Assembly: GCF_001455965.1 (NCBI RefSeq) | Contig: NZ_LKKO01000027.1 | Span: 1-64,000, forward strand | Direction of reading: 5' to 3' | Source of the DNA: Methylobacterium sp. GXS13 | GTDB lineage: Bacteria; Pseudomonadota; Alphaproteobacteria; Rhizobiales; Beijerinckiaceae | Length of the DNA: 64,000 nucleotides | Shown: piece after piece, positions 1 to 8,539 of the stretch | Numbering within the stretch: position 1 is the stretch's first letter | Layout: each line of letters begins with the position of its first letter | The notes under the pieces: model-generated | Seen by the model: the letters and a program-made list of their open reading frames with translations, nothing else | The model's database searches: none | What the model was told of the DNA's origin: nothing | Position numbers and translations under genes: made by a program

Positions 1-810
1 ATGTCGCCCGAGTACGTCCGCCCCTACGTCAAGGCGCAGAAGAACGACGACCGCGATGCCGAGGCGATCGCCGAGGCCGCCACGCGCCCGACCATGCGCT
101 TCGTGGCCTTGAAGGCGCAGGAGCAACACGACATGCAGAGCCTGCACCGGGTCCGGTCGCGGCTGGTCGGCATGCGCACCATGCTCATGAACCAGTTGCG
201 CGCGATCCTGTTGGAGCGCGGTCTCGCCTTCCCCCAGGGCCGCCGCAAGTTCGAGACGACGGTCGCCATTCTCGTGAGGGCTCCCCAGGCGCAGATTGGC
301 CCGCGTATCCAGCTCTCGTCGCCGAGTTCCGTGGGGAGTGGGCAAGGCTCGACGGCCGCATCGACGCGCTCGACCGGGCGTCCGTGGCGCATGTCCGCGC
401 CGACGAGGCGGCATGTCGCCTGGTGTCGATCCCCGGCGTCGGGCCGATGACGGCCACGGCCCTGCGCGCGGCCGTCGACGACGGAAACGCCTTCACGTCC
501 GCGCGCGACCTGCCGGCCTGGCTTGGCCTCGTGTCCCGACAGCATACGACCGGCGGCAAGTCGAAGCTGCTCGGCATCAGCAAGCGGGGCAACACCTATC
601 TGCGCAACCTCTTCATCCATGGGGCGTGCGGCCCTGGCCTCGCTGTCGAAGGCCGAGGACGCGACCGGACGGTGGCTGCACGGACTTCTGGCGCGAGCCC
701 ACTACAACGTCGTGGTCGTCGCGCTGGCAGCCAAGCTCGCGCGGATCGCCTGGGCGACGCTGCGCAAACAAGTGAGCTTCGAGGGGCGGCCGGAGCCGGC
801 CCTCGCATAG
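1..810 (+). pseudogene. IS110-family transposase, 3' part, two frameshifts
   Basis: The left edge cuts this gene, so the N-terminal DEDD (RuvC-like) catalytic part lies outside or is lost. Frame 1 (from base 1) reads the conserved YVRPYVKAQKNDDRDAEAIA stretch of IS110/IS1111 transposases. Near base 300 the homology moves to frame 3, which reads AEFRGEWARLDGRIDALD and then the C-terminal helix-hairpin-helix/transposase_20 motif SIPGVGPMTATAL. Near base 625 it returns to frame 1, reading ALASLSKAEDATGRWLHGLL to the TAG at 808-810. Two independent shifts make the gene inactive. Family assignment is secure; exact shift positions are approximate. Confidence 0.85.
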
Positions 811-924
811 GGCATCAAAAGAGGTTGACCTGAGGCGGAGCACGATCGCTCGGCGCGGGTCCACGAGGTCTGCGGAAGGACAGTGAAGATGGCCTGACGG
901 TGGAGCGGCGTTCCGGAAGCCTGG

Positions 925-947
925 CAAAAAAGCGGCCCCCGAGGCCG
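925..947 (-). terminator. Rho-independent terminator, minus strand
   Basis: On the minus strand a perfect 5-bp stem (CGGCC/GGCCG) closes a TCGGG loop and is followed by C and six T. It lies about 100 bases past the end of the truncated IS3 orfA at 1046 and may be left over from a lost host gene. Confidence 0.6.
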
Positions 948-1045
948 AATTGCTTATGAGGCCCGGGACGTGCGGCTCTCCATCTTGGCGGCGGCCACCG
1001 TGCCGATATGCCGGATACGTTTGTGCAGCCAGGTCACACGCACCT

Positions 1046-1420
1046 TCATCGACGACCTTGCAAACGGGGCGGGCCATACGTTTTAAGCAGACGGTTTTCC
1101 AGGACGAGATCAGCCACGACCTCTTTGAGCGTCCCCGTCTCGCGGCGCAGATCGCGCATCTCATCCGTGGTGGCCGCACGAGACATGTCGCCGGACAGGC
1201 GCTTCTCGCCAGCCTCTAGGAACTCCTTGGACCAGCCGTAGTCCATCGAGGCGGCGATCCCCTCACGTCGGCACAATTCGGCGATGCTGTCCTCGCCACG
1301 CAAGCTTTCCAGCATCACACGGATCTTCTCCTCGGACGAGAACTGCCGACTTGTGGCCCGACGGATGTCTTGGATCACCGCTTCTGCCGGCTTCTTGGCC
1401 GGTCCGGATGCCTGCTTCAT
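1046..1420 (-). pseudogene. IS3-family transposase OrfA, truncated
   Basis: The 124-residue reading frame begins MKQASGPAKKPAEAV and carries the helix-turn-helix region (FSSEEKIRVMLESLRGEDSI, then ELCRREGI) of OrfA proteins of the IS3 family. The C-terminal leucine-zipper part is recognisable up to ENRLLK, but the usual KSMIADG-like end is replaced by unrelated residues. No orfB follows on the minus strand. This is a 5' relic of an IS3 element. OrfA alone is the DNA-binding subunit and cannot transpose without the OrfAB fusion. Confidence 0.75.
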
Positions 1421-1479
1421 CTTCGCCCCTCAGGGGCTACGATGAACCAGCCATCCTTCGCTCGTGAAGACCCTCAATC

Positions 1480-1505
1480 TGTCCCACAGGTGCTGACGTG
1501 GGACA
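1480..1505. repeat. Inverted repeat, possible IS end
   Basis: TGTCCCAC at 1480-1487 is mirrored by GTGGGACA at 1498-1505 with a 10-base spacer. It lies 60 bases before the start of the minus-strand IS3 orfA relic and has the TG...CA ends usual in IS3 elements. It could be that element's terminus or a plain hairpin. Confidence 0.35.
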
Positions 1506-1673
1506 CGGGGTCTAAGCGCTCTTCGACCTGCTCACCGTCACCCTGGTTGCCAGCGGCACCCTCGTGCTCGGCGGTCCGCGTGGCCGCTCCGGCAAGCCGG
1601 TGACGTACTAGCGCGTCCGCCTGGTGGGGCTAACCGCGCGGCGCTCGGGGCCCTATCTCAGAAAGGCAGCGAT

Positions 1674-1961
1674 ATGGACTGCGCTGCCGAAAGGATTCCC
1701 CTCGTGCTCTTTCTACGGATCCTGGCCGCCGCCCTGTCGATCGGCCTCGCAGATGCGGCGCAGGCCCAGACCGTGCTGGTCCCATCCGGCGACTCGGCGA
1801 TCACCCAGCCCGGCGGCACCGAGGGGCGGGGCGCGCGTCACAACATCCGCGAGGCCGTCCGGAACGGCGACGTGGTCGGCGTCCCGCCAGGCGCGCGCGG
1901 ATCCGACGTCGAGACGCGGTTGCTCCATCACCACCGTGCCCGCCCGCACCGGGCCGAATAG
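1674..1961 (+). CDS. Possible small secreted protein
   Basis: The frame encodes 95 residues. Residues about 10-32 form a hydrophobic stretch (LVLFLRILAAALSIGLA) ending in ADAAQAQT, which resembles a Sec signal peptide with an Ala-X-Ala cleavage site. An in-frame GTG at 1704 is an alternative start, giving a more typical signal peptide. The mature part of about 60 residues matches no family I recognise. The C-terminal HHHRARPHRAE stretch looks out of character, so the end may be frameshifted. It lies between an IS relic and an AraC gene. Coding status is uncertain. Confidence 0.35.
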   Translation: MDCAAERIPLVLFLRILAAALSIGLADAAQAQTVLVPSGDSAITQPGGTEGRGARHNIREAVRNGDVVGVPPGARGSDVETRLLHHHRARPHRAE

Positions 1962-2053
1962 TCGTCCGGTGTGGGCGGACGGCCCTTGATTTTGCCGGGA
2001 GGTCCGGCAATCGAAGGTTAGAAGCGGGATCGGTCCGCGCCGGAGCCCGCCTC

Positions 2054-3019
2054 GTGTCTCGTCCGGCGCTTGTTCCCAGCAACATCGAGACGACCTCGCA
2101 CGTCCAGCCGAAGCACGCCTTCGAGTTTTGGCGAGCCACCGCGCTGGCGCCCTTCGGCGATATCAGGAACGTGCATCCCCGCGACGCGTTCCGGGCCAAG
2201 CGCCTCGTCGTGTCGGGGGCGGGCTGGGGCCTGATCCATACGGTTAGCAGCCCGGTCGGCCTGACCATCGGGCCCCGCCAGCTCGACCGGAACGGTCCCG
2301 AGACGGTGGTGATCGGCGTGGGCCTCGACGGGATCGGCTATCAGCAGCAGGGCGAGCGCGGCGGCCGCCTCGGGGCCGGCGACATCAGCTTCCTGTCGCG
2401 CCACCGGCCCCTCGTAGCCGGCACCCAGAGCGACTACGCCGAGATCCGGCTGGCCCTGCCGCGCACCACCTTCGAGGCCTGGATCGGCCCGGTCGACGCC
2501 TTTGCGGGCCGCTGCATCGTCGGCGATCCGGCGCTCGCCGAGTTCAAGGCCGCGCTAAGGAGGTTCGCCGCCACCGCCGCCTGGATGTCGCAGGACGAGG
2601 CGCAGGCGGCGTTTGAGGGCTTGCTGCACCTGCTGGGCAACCGCGTCCGGGATCCGGAAGCGCGGCCGGGCTACCTGCTATCCTGCGAGGCGGTGGCTTC
2701 CGTTGCCTGGGCTTATATCGTGCGCCGGCTACACGATCCGCGCCTCGGGCCGGCGGAGATCCAGGCGGCGCTCGGCATCTCCCGCACCCAGCTATACCGG
2801 GCTTTCGCGGGCACCGGCGGCGTCGCGGCCGCGCTCCGCGACACCCGCCTCGATCTTGCCCATCGCCGCCTAGCGACGCCGCGCGCCGATGGGATGCTGA
2901 TTGCCACGATCGTATATGCCTGCGGTTTCACCGACGTCCCGAGTTTCAACCGTGCGTTCCGCCAGCGCTTTGGCTTGTCGCCGCGCGAGCTACGCGCTGG
3001 CTCGGGCATCCCTATTTGA
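2054..3019 (+). CDS. AraC-family transcriptional regulator
   Basis: This 321-residue protein has a GTG start. Residues about 15-175 resemble the AraC-binding-like N-terminal domain of NphR/FeaR-type regulators (FEFWRATALAPFGDI; SGAGWGLIHTVSSPVGLTI). Residues about 215-318 form the two-helix-turn-helix DNA-binding domain, with LGPAEIQAALGISRTQLYRAF as the first HTH and CGFTDVPSFNRAFRQRFGLS with the C-terminal SPRELR signature as the second. It is monocistronic. Its nearest downstream operon is the molybdenum hydroxylase set starting at 4007, but a regulatory link is only proximity. The effector is unknown. Confidence 0.85.
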   Translation: MSRPALVPSNIETTSHVQPKHAFEFWRATALAPFGDIRNVHPRDAFRAKRLVVSGAGWGLIHTVSSPVGLTIGPRQLDRNGPETVVIGVGLDGIGYQQQGERGGRLGAGDISFLSRHRPLVAGTQSDYAEIRLALPRTTFEAWIGPVDAFAGRCIVGDPALAEFKAALRRFAATAAWMSQDEAQAAFEGLLHLLGNRVRDPEARPGYLLSCEAVASVAWAYIVRRLHDPRLGPAEIQAALGISRTQLYRAFAGTGGVAAALRDTRLDLAHRRLATPRADGMLIATIVYACGFTDVPSFNRAFRQRFGLSPRELRAGSGIPI

Positions 3020-3023
3020 GGCG

Positions 3024-3290
3024 TTAGGCAGCGCCTGCGATGAGTGCCTTCTCCTCGGTTTCGTGCGTCTTCCGCGGAACGCCACCGAACTTGTTGTGCC
3101 AGTACTGAAGCCCCGCTAAGACCTGCACGCCGTTGAGAGCGTTAGCGATCAGCTTCCCGGCACTGAGGACCAGGTTGCTCTGCGAGACGAACTTCAACTT
3201 TGTGTTGTTCTTGGTGCAGTATCCGTAGCGTCCGTTGAGCAGGACGACGGTGTTAAAGCTAGTTAGGGACAGCGGCAGCCCGGCCTTGAA
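3024..3290 (-). pseudogene. 3' remnant of a Tsx-like outer-membrane channel gene
   Basis: The minus strand has about 88 open codons ending in TAA at 3024-3026. They read LPLSLTSFNTVVLLNGRYGY ... LKFVSQSNLVLSAGKL ... LAGLQYWHNKFGGVPRKT ... EEKALIAGAA. This aligns without gaps to the last 90 or so residues of the intact channel at 8540-9649 (LPLALAGFNTLILPKGRYGF; FAGFQYWHNKFGGDPRKT; EEKALIAGIAYHLK). The upstream part is missing, so it is a C-terminal relic of a diverged paralogue, lacking the last few residues (YHLK) of a normal end. Confidence 0.8.
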
Positions 3291-4006
3291 CGGTCTCGGA
3301 CGGCCGGGTTTTGTACGATGACCTGCTCCATTCGTGTCGAGGTTGCGCGATACGCCGGCGATGACGCCAGCTAGGTCAATATGGATCCGCGATCCTTTCT
3401 CCTACACCAAGCCGGGCCCGTGAAAGGGTACCGCGTCAGCTGCGCAGCTGGGCAGCCGCTGACTAGTGCCCGGTGCAACGATTTTTTTTGTCGCTCCATC
3501 TCACGGACGTCGGCCGCCATCCGGCACAGCAGGACATTAATGTCGATATAGCACTTCAACAGCAAATATTCCCGCTCGTTTTACTGACATTACCCTGAAC
3601 TAATCAATATTTGAATGAACCTCTGAACAGTTACAGTTTATATATTGGAGTCTAGATAAGCTGTATTGACGCGTGTAACCCTCATATGTTTACTTCTTGA
3701 CGAGTTCGAACAGATATTGAAAATCCAGCGAGATCCGCGAGCCGGGGATCTTGCGAACGCCACGATCGGCACCTCCGCCGCGGTGTGACCGCGCGGACGG
3801 CTTGAGCAATTATGTGTTGTTAGCAAAGTGCTGGCGCATTCTGCGTCAAAGTCATCGAAAAATACTGTACATTAGGATCCATATATTCGTACTTTGTGAA
3901 CCAATTGTGATTTTAATAGCTTACAATTAATTTATTTACTCACGATGGATGATGCTACTCTCATGATATGCGTAAATCTCACGACTATGAGCCTTGAGGT
4001 CTGGCG
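3291..4006. other. Intergenic, AT-rich, possible gene relic
   Basis: No convincing gene. From about 3570 to 3990 the composition falls well below the local GC, and the stretch before 4007 is the promoter region of the molybdenum hydroxylase operon. On the minus strand near 3690-3800 a short open stretch reads KIPGSRISLDFQYLFELVKK before a TAA at 3690-3692. It looks like the end of a real protein but cannot be extended or named. Confidence 0.4.
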
Positions 4007-4822
4007 ATGAACATCTCAACGATTGTCGACGTCAAGCGGCCGACCTCACTCGACGAGGTCCAGGGCTGGCATGACGGATGTTCGTGGCTCGCCGGCGGCA
4101 CCTGGCTGTTCTCCGAGCCGCAGGTAGCGGTCAACACGTTGATCGATCTCGAGCGGCTGGGCTGGGCACCGCTGACGGTGACCGACTCCGGGCTTGAGAT
4201 CGCCGCGACCTGTCGGATCGTGGAGGTGCACGACTTCGCCGGGCCGGCGGACTGGCGGGCGGTGCCGTTGTTCCGGCACTGCATCGACGCGTTCCTGATG
4301 TCGTTCAAGATCTGGAACGCCGCCACCATCGGCGGCAACCTCTGCATGTCGCTGCCCGCCGGCGCGATGATCTCGCTGACGGCGGCGCTCGAAGGCGTTT
4401 GCACGCTGTGGCCGCGGGACGGCGCGCCGCGCATGGTCCCGGTGGCCGAATTCGTCACCGGCAACCACGCGAACGTGCTGCAGCCGGGCGAATTGCTGCG
4501 CAGCATCCACCTACCCGCCACCGCTTTGGCGAAGCGGACGGCTATGCGGCAGGTCTCGCTGACCAAGTTCGGGCGCTCGGCTGCGCTGATCATCGGCACG
4601 CTCGGCCAGGACGGCACCGACTTCCTGCTGACGGTGACGGCGGCGACGCCCCGGCCGGTGCAGCTGCGCTTCCCCGCCTGCCCATCCGCCAACGACCTGC
4701 GCGCCGCCCTCGACGCGCGCCTGCCGCCGGAGGCCTACTTCGCCGACGTCCACGGCTCGGCTCCGTACAAGCGTCACGTCACGCAATACCTCGCTGAACA
4801 GATCCGGACGGAGCTCGCGTGA
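4007..4822 (+). CDS. Molybdenum hydroxylase FAD-binding subunit
   Basis: This 271-residue protein matches the FAD-binding medium subunit of the xanthine dehydrogenase/CO dehydrogenase family (CoxM/XdhB type). The N-terminal FAD site appears as WLAGGTWLFSE, and the second flavin contact as WNAATIGGNLCMSLPAGAM around residue 105. A C-terminal CO_deh_flav-like domain follows. It passes electrons from the Fe-S clusters to an acceptor. The stop overlaps the GTG start of the next gene (4819) by four bases, so the two are translationally coupled. The protein is slightly shorter than typical (about 285). The substrate cannot be read from this subunit. Confidence 0.85.
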   Translation: MNISTIVDVKRPTSLDEVQGWHDGCSWLAGGTWLFSEPQVAVNTLIDLERLGWAPLTVTDSGLEIAATCRIVEVHDFAGPADWRAVPLFRHCIDAFLMSFKIWNAATIGGNLCMSLPAGAMISLTAALEGVCTLWPRDGAPRMVPVAEFVTGNHANVLQPGELLRSIHLPATALAKRTAMRQVSLTKFGRSAALIIGTLGQDGTDFLLTVTAATPRPVQLRFPACPSANDLRAALDARLPPEAYFADVHGSAPYKRHVTQYLAEQIRTELA

Positions 4823-7527
4823 CCCAGTATTCGATCAACGGCCGCGACTACGCCGCCGAACCCGCCCCCGGCCAGTGCCTGCGGACCTTCCTGCGCGACC
4901 TCGACGTGTTCGGCGTCAAGAAGGGCTGCGACGCCGGCGATTGCGGCGCCTGCACTGTCCATATCGACGGAAAGCCGTTCCATTCCTGCCTGGTCCCGGC
5001 GTTCCGGGCCGAGGGCCGCGCGGTCACCACCCTCGAGGGTCTGTCCGGATGCGGTAACGACCTGCATCCCATGCAGCAGGCCTTCCGGGACGCGCAGGCG
5101 TTCCAATGCGGCTACTGCACCGCCGGCATGATCATGACCGCGGTGACGCTGACCGATGCGCAGAAGGCCGACTTGCCGCACGCCCTGAAGGGCAATTTGT
5201 GCCGCTGCACCGGTTACCGCTCGATCAACGACGCGCTGCATGGCCGCTGCAACATCGAGGCGGACCTGCCCGGCCGGGCGCTCGGCGCCAGCCTGCCCAA
5301 CCCGTTCACGGATTCCATCCTCACCGGCAAAGCCCGCTACACCATGGATGTTGCAGTCGAGGGCCTGCTGCACCTGAAGGTGCTGCGCTCGCCCCACGCC
5401 CATGCACGCATCGTGGCGATCGACGATGCCGCCGCCCGGGCTTTGCCCGGGGTGGTCGCCGTCTATACTTGGCAGGACGTGCCGAAGCGCCGGTTCAGTT
5501 CGGCCCTGCACGAGGACCATTTGGTCGATCCCGACGACATCCTGTTGCTCGACAACGTCGCGCGCTTCGCCGGCCAGCGGGTCGTGGCCGTGGTCGCCGA
5601 GACCCAGGCGGCGGCCGAGGCGGGATGCCGGGCCGTGCGGGTCGAGTACGAGATCCTGCCGGCGGTGTTCGATCCGGTCGCCGCCATGCAGCCCGGCGCG
5701 CCGCTGCTGCACCACAAGGATCAGGTTACCGGGGACAGTAACATCTTCTGCACGCTCCAGGGCGAGATCGGCGACGTGGCCACCGGCTTCGCCGAGGCCG
5801 ACGTGATCCACGAGCAGACCTACTCGACCACCCGGGTCCAGCACACGCATCTGGAGACGCACGGCTCGATCGCGTGGCAGGGCGAGGACCAGCGCTGGCA
5901 CGTCCGTACCAGTTCGCAGGCGCCGTTCGCGGTCCGGCAGAAGCTCGCCTACCTGATGGGTATCCCGCACCGGGACATCCACGTGTTCACCGAGCGGGTC
6001 GGCGGTGGCTTCGGCGGCAAGCAGGAGATGGTCTCGGAAGACCTCGTCCTGTTCGCCACGATGAAGCTCGGGCGCCCGGTGAAGTGGGAATGGACCCGGG
6101 AGGAGGAGTTCATCGGCGCCACGACGCGGCATCCAATGACCACTCGGGTGAAGATCGGCGCCCGCCGCGACGGCACGCTGACGGCGCTCGACGTGGAAGT
6201 GGTCTCCAACACCGGGGCCTATGGCGGCCATGGCGGCGAGACCCTGGGGGCCGCGATGGCCAGCCCGATCGCGGCGTATCGCTGCCTCAACAAGAAGGGT
6301 ATCGGCCACGCCGTCTACACCAACATGGTGCCCGCCGGAGGCTTTCGCGGCTACGGCGCCTCGCAGACCACCTTCGCGATCGAATGCGCGATCGACGCCC
6401 TGGCCCGCCAGCTCGGCATAGATCCGTTCGCGATGCGGCGTTTGAACGTCGTGCAGCCCGGCGACAACATCGAGTCGATCTGGAAGGAGCCGAGCGACGC
6501 CAGCTTCGGCAGCTACGGCATCGGCGAGTGCCTCGACATCGTCGAGCGCGAGCTCGAAAAGGGCAACGGCGTCGCCAAGCCCGAGGGCGCGGACTGGGCC
6601 GAGGGTACCGGCGTGGCGCTCGCCATGCTGGAATGCGGGCCGCCGACCGAGCATCGCTCCGGCGCCGCAATGCACCTGCGCCCGGACGGGACCTACCATC
6701 TCGCCTGCGGCTCGACCGAGATGGGCAACGGCATCACCACGGCGCACAAGCAGATCGCGGCCGCGATCCTGGGCGCGCGCGCCGACGATGTCGCGATCAT
6801 CAACGCCGACACCGACCGCACCCCCTACGACACCGGCACGTTCGCCAGCACCGGCACCGTGGTCGGCGGCAAGGCGGTCCACCTGGCCGCAGAGGCCATG
6901 GCTGAAGACATCCTCGACTTCGCCAGCCGGCTCACCGGGGTGCCTGTGGAGCAGTGCCGACTCGATACGGATGGCGGCGTGGTCTGCGGCAACCGGCGCC
7001 TGACCCTTACCCAGCTCCACGCCGAGGGCACCAAGGTCGACCACCGGTTCATGGTCAGCCGGAAGTCCTATCTGTCGCCGCGCACCATCGCGTTCAATGT
7101 ACAAGGTGTCCGCTTGGCAGTGCACCGGGTGACCGGCGAGATCCGGATCCTGCACAGCGTCCACGCCGCCGATATCGGCAAGGCGATCAACCCAATGCAG
7201 TGTCGGGGCCAGCTCGATGGCGCCGTCGGCATGGGCTACGGCTGGGCGCTGGTCGAGACCATGGTGCACGATGGCGACGGCCGCATGGTCAACCCGCAAT
7301 TGCGAAATTGCCGGATCCCGACTTTCGCGGACACGCCCCACACCGACATCTTCTTCGCCGACACGGTCGACAAGATCGGCCCGCTCGGGGCCAAGTCGCA
7401 GGGCGAATGCGGCATCAACCCGGTGGCCCCGGCCGTCTCGAACGCGCTGGCCGACGCCACCGGGGTGCGGTTCGCCCATCTGCCGTTCACCCCCGACCGC
7501 CTGTTCGAAAAGCTTGCCGGCGCATGA
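4819..7527 (+). CDS. Fused [2Fe-2S]/molybdopterin subunit of a xanthine dehydrogenase-family enzyme
   Basis: The 902-residue protein joins two subunits that are separate in many relatives. Residues 1-150 carry both [2Fe-2S] clusters: the plant-type motif CDAGDCGACTVHIDG with its fourth Cys in FHSC, then CGYCTAGM and CRCTGYR. From about residue 165 comes the Mo-binding large subunit, with the molybdopterin motifs GGGFGGKQE, AGGFRGYGA and EMGNG, and GAKSQGE near the C-terminus holding the catalytic glutamate. The enzyme hydroxylates a heterocycle or aldehyde with water as oxygen donor; the substrate is not decidable here. Its stop overlaps the ATG of the ABM protein at 7524. No maturation gene (XdhC-like) is in the window. 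Confidence 0.88.
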   Translation: MTQYSINGRDYAAEPAPGQCLRTFLRDLDVFGVKKGCDAGDCGACTVHIDGKPFHSCLVPAFRAEGRAVTTLEGLSGCGNDLHPMQQAFRDAQAFQCGYCTAGMIMTAVTLTDAQKADLPHALKGNLCRCTGYRSINDALHGRCNIEADLPGRALGASLPNPFTDSILTGKARYTMDVAVEGLLHLKVLRSPHAHARIVAIDDAAARALPGVVAVYTWQDVPKRRFSSALHEDHLVDPDDILLLDNVARFAGQRVVAVVAETQAAAEAGCRAVRVEYEILPAVFDPVAAMQPGAPLLHHKDQVTGDSNIFCTLQGEIGDVATGFAEADVIHEQTYSTTRVQHTHLETHGSIAWQGEDQRWHVRTSSQAPFAVRQKLAYLMGIPHRDIHVFTERVGGGFGGKQEMVSEDLVLFATMKLGRPVKWEWTREEEFIGATTRHPMTTRVKIGARRDGTLTALDVEVVSNTGAYGGHGGETLGAAMASPIAAYRCLNKKGIGHAVYTNMVPAGGFRGYGASQTTFAIECAIDALARQLGIDPFAMRRLNVVQPGDNIESIWKEPSDASFGSYGIGECLDIVERELEKGNGVAKPEGADWAEGTGVALAMLECGPPTEHRSGAAMHLRPDGTYHLACGSTEMGNGITTAHKQIAAAILGARADDVAIINADTDRTPYDTGTFASTGTVVGGKAVHLAAEAMAEDILDFASRLTGVPVEQCRLDTDGGVVCGNRRLTLTQLHAEGTKVDHRFMVSRKSYLSPRTIAFNVQGVRLAVHRVTGEIRILHSVHAADIGKAINPMQCRGQLDGAVGMGYGWALVETMVHDGDGRMVNPQLRNCRIPTFADTPHTDIFFADTVDKIGPLGAKSQGECGINPVAPAVSNALADATGVRFAHLPFTPDRLFEKLAGA

Positions 7528-8480
7528 GCACGTCAGCGGCGAGCGTCAGCATCGTCACCCAGACGACCGTCCGGCCGGAGAGCGCCGACGCCTTCGCCCG
7601 GTGGCAGGGCGACACCAGCACGGTGGTGGCGACGTTTCCGGGCTTCATCGAGCAGCGGCTGATGCCTCCGCACCCGCCGCTGCAGGTCGATTGGGTGATC
7701 CTGCAGCGCTTCGACAGCCTGGACCATGCCCGGCGCTGGCTGGGCTCGCCGGAGCGGCAATCCCGCATTGAGGGCGCTGCCCCGATGCTGGTCGGCCGCG
7801 ACGACGTCCACATCGTCACCGACGATGCCAGCGCGGCCCGTACCGCGCCGGTCTCGGCGGTGATCAGCACCCGGGTGAAGCCCGGGATGGAGGCCGAATA
7901 TCTTCGCTGGGAGCGGAAGGTCGCGGCCGCCCAGTCGCGCGCGCGCGGCCTGCAGGGCTACCGGCTTGAGCCGGCCGTGCCAGGAGTCCAGGAGGATTTT
8001 GTCGCGATCCTGCGGTTCGACAGCGACGCCAACCTGCAAGCCTGGCTGAACTCTCCGGAGCGCCAGGCCCTGGTCGAAGAAGCGGCGCCGCTGACTGCAG
8101 AATTCCACGCCCGGATGGTCCAGAGCGGCTTTGAGCAATGGTTCCGGAATGCCACGCCGGAGGGCGTCCCGTCGCCGCCGGCGTGGAAGATGAACATGAT
8201 CGTCCTCCTGACGCTGTACCCGACGGTGTTCCTCTGGGGATTGCTGATTGGCACGCCGTTCCTGGCTGGGACTCTCAAGCTGGATTTCCCCCTGGCGCTG
8301 TTCATCGGCAACGTCGTCAGCGTGCTGATCACCGCGCGCCTCGTGCCGTTCGCCGCCCAGAAGCTTGGCTGGTGGTTGGCGCCCGCCGGGGACGAGCAGG
8401 CCGCCGTCGACCTGAAGGGCGCGGGCCTGCTGGCTGCAGCCTATGCGGTGATGATCCTGGTCTTCTGGAAAGTGCTGTGA
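7524..8480 (+). CDS. Tandem ABM-domain protein with C-terminal membrane helices
   Basis: The 318-residue protein starts with an ATG overlapping the previous stop (ATGA). It has two copies of the antibiotic biosynthesis monooxygenase (ABM, ferredoxin-like dimeric barrel) fold at about residues 8-95 and 110-205. Both end in similar W-L-x-S-P-E-R-Q stretches (ARRWLGSPERQ, LQAWLNSPERQ). Two hydrophobic segments follow (MIVLLTLYPTVFLWGLLIG and the region around FIGNVVSVLITARLV), with a further one at the C-terminus. This layout is known in COG3224-type proteins. ABM domains can be cofactor-free monooxygenases, but here a role next to the hydroxylase at the membrane is inference. Confidence 0.75.
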   Translation: MSTSAASVSIVTQTTVRPESADAFARWQGDTSTVVATFPGFIEQRLMPPHPPLQVDWVILQRFDSLDHARRWLGSPERQSRIEGAAPMLVGRDDVHIVTDDASAARTAPVSAVISTRVKPGMEAEYLRWERKVAAAQSRARGLQGYRLEPAVPGVQEDFVAILRFDSDANLQAWLNSPERQALVEEAAPLTAEFHARMVQSGFEQWFRNATPEGVPSPPAWKMNMIVLLTLYPTVFLWGLLIGTPFLAGTLKLDFPLALFIGNVVSVLITARLVPFAAQKLGWWLAPAGDEQAAVDLKGAGLLAAAYAVMILVFWKVL

Positions 8481-8539
8481 CGAACCCAATCGGACGGATC
8501 GCTCAGGTACGACCTACCGGCCCGGCGGGGAGAGGCCCG

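Noticed and set aside
1513..1611. Fragment reading ALFDLLTVTLVASGTLVLGG
   Set aside because: It is a 32-codon open stretch after a stop with hydrophobic character; no start codon, ribosome site or homologue is apparent.
3371..3565. Minus-strand 64-codon frame
   Set aside because: No ribosome site or family resemblance, and it spans a low-complexity AT-rich boundary.
3690..3800. Possible phosphatase-like C-terminal relic on the minus strand
   Set aside because: KIPGSRISLDFQYLFELVKK and a GHTAAEVPI stretch in a different frame hint at a lost gene, but too little remains to name it.
4774..7479. Long minus-strand frame of 901 codons
   Set aside because: It mirrors the fused molybdenum hydroxylase gene, whose plus-strand motifs are unmistakable; the minus product is Arg/Gly/His-rich without family resemblance.
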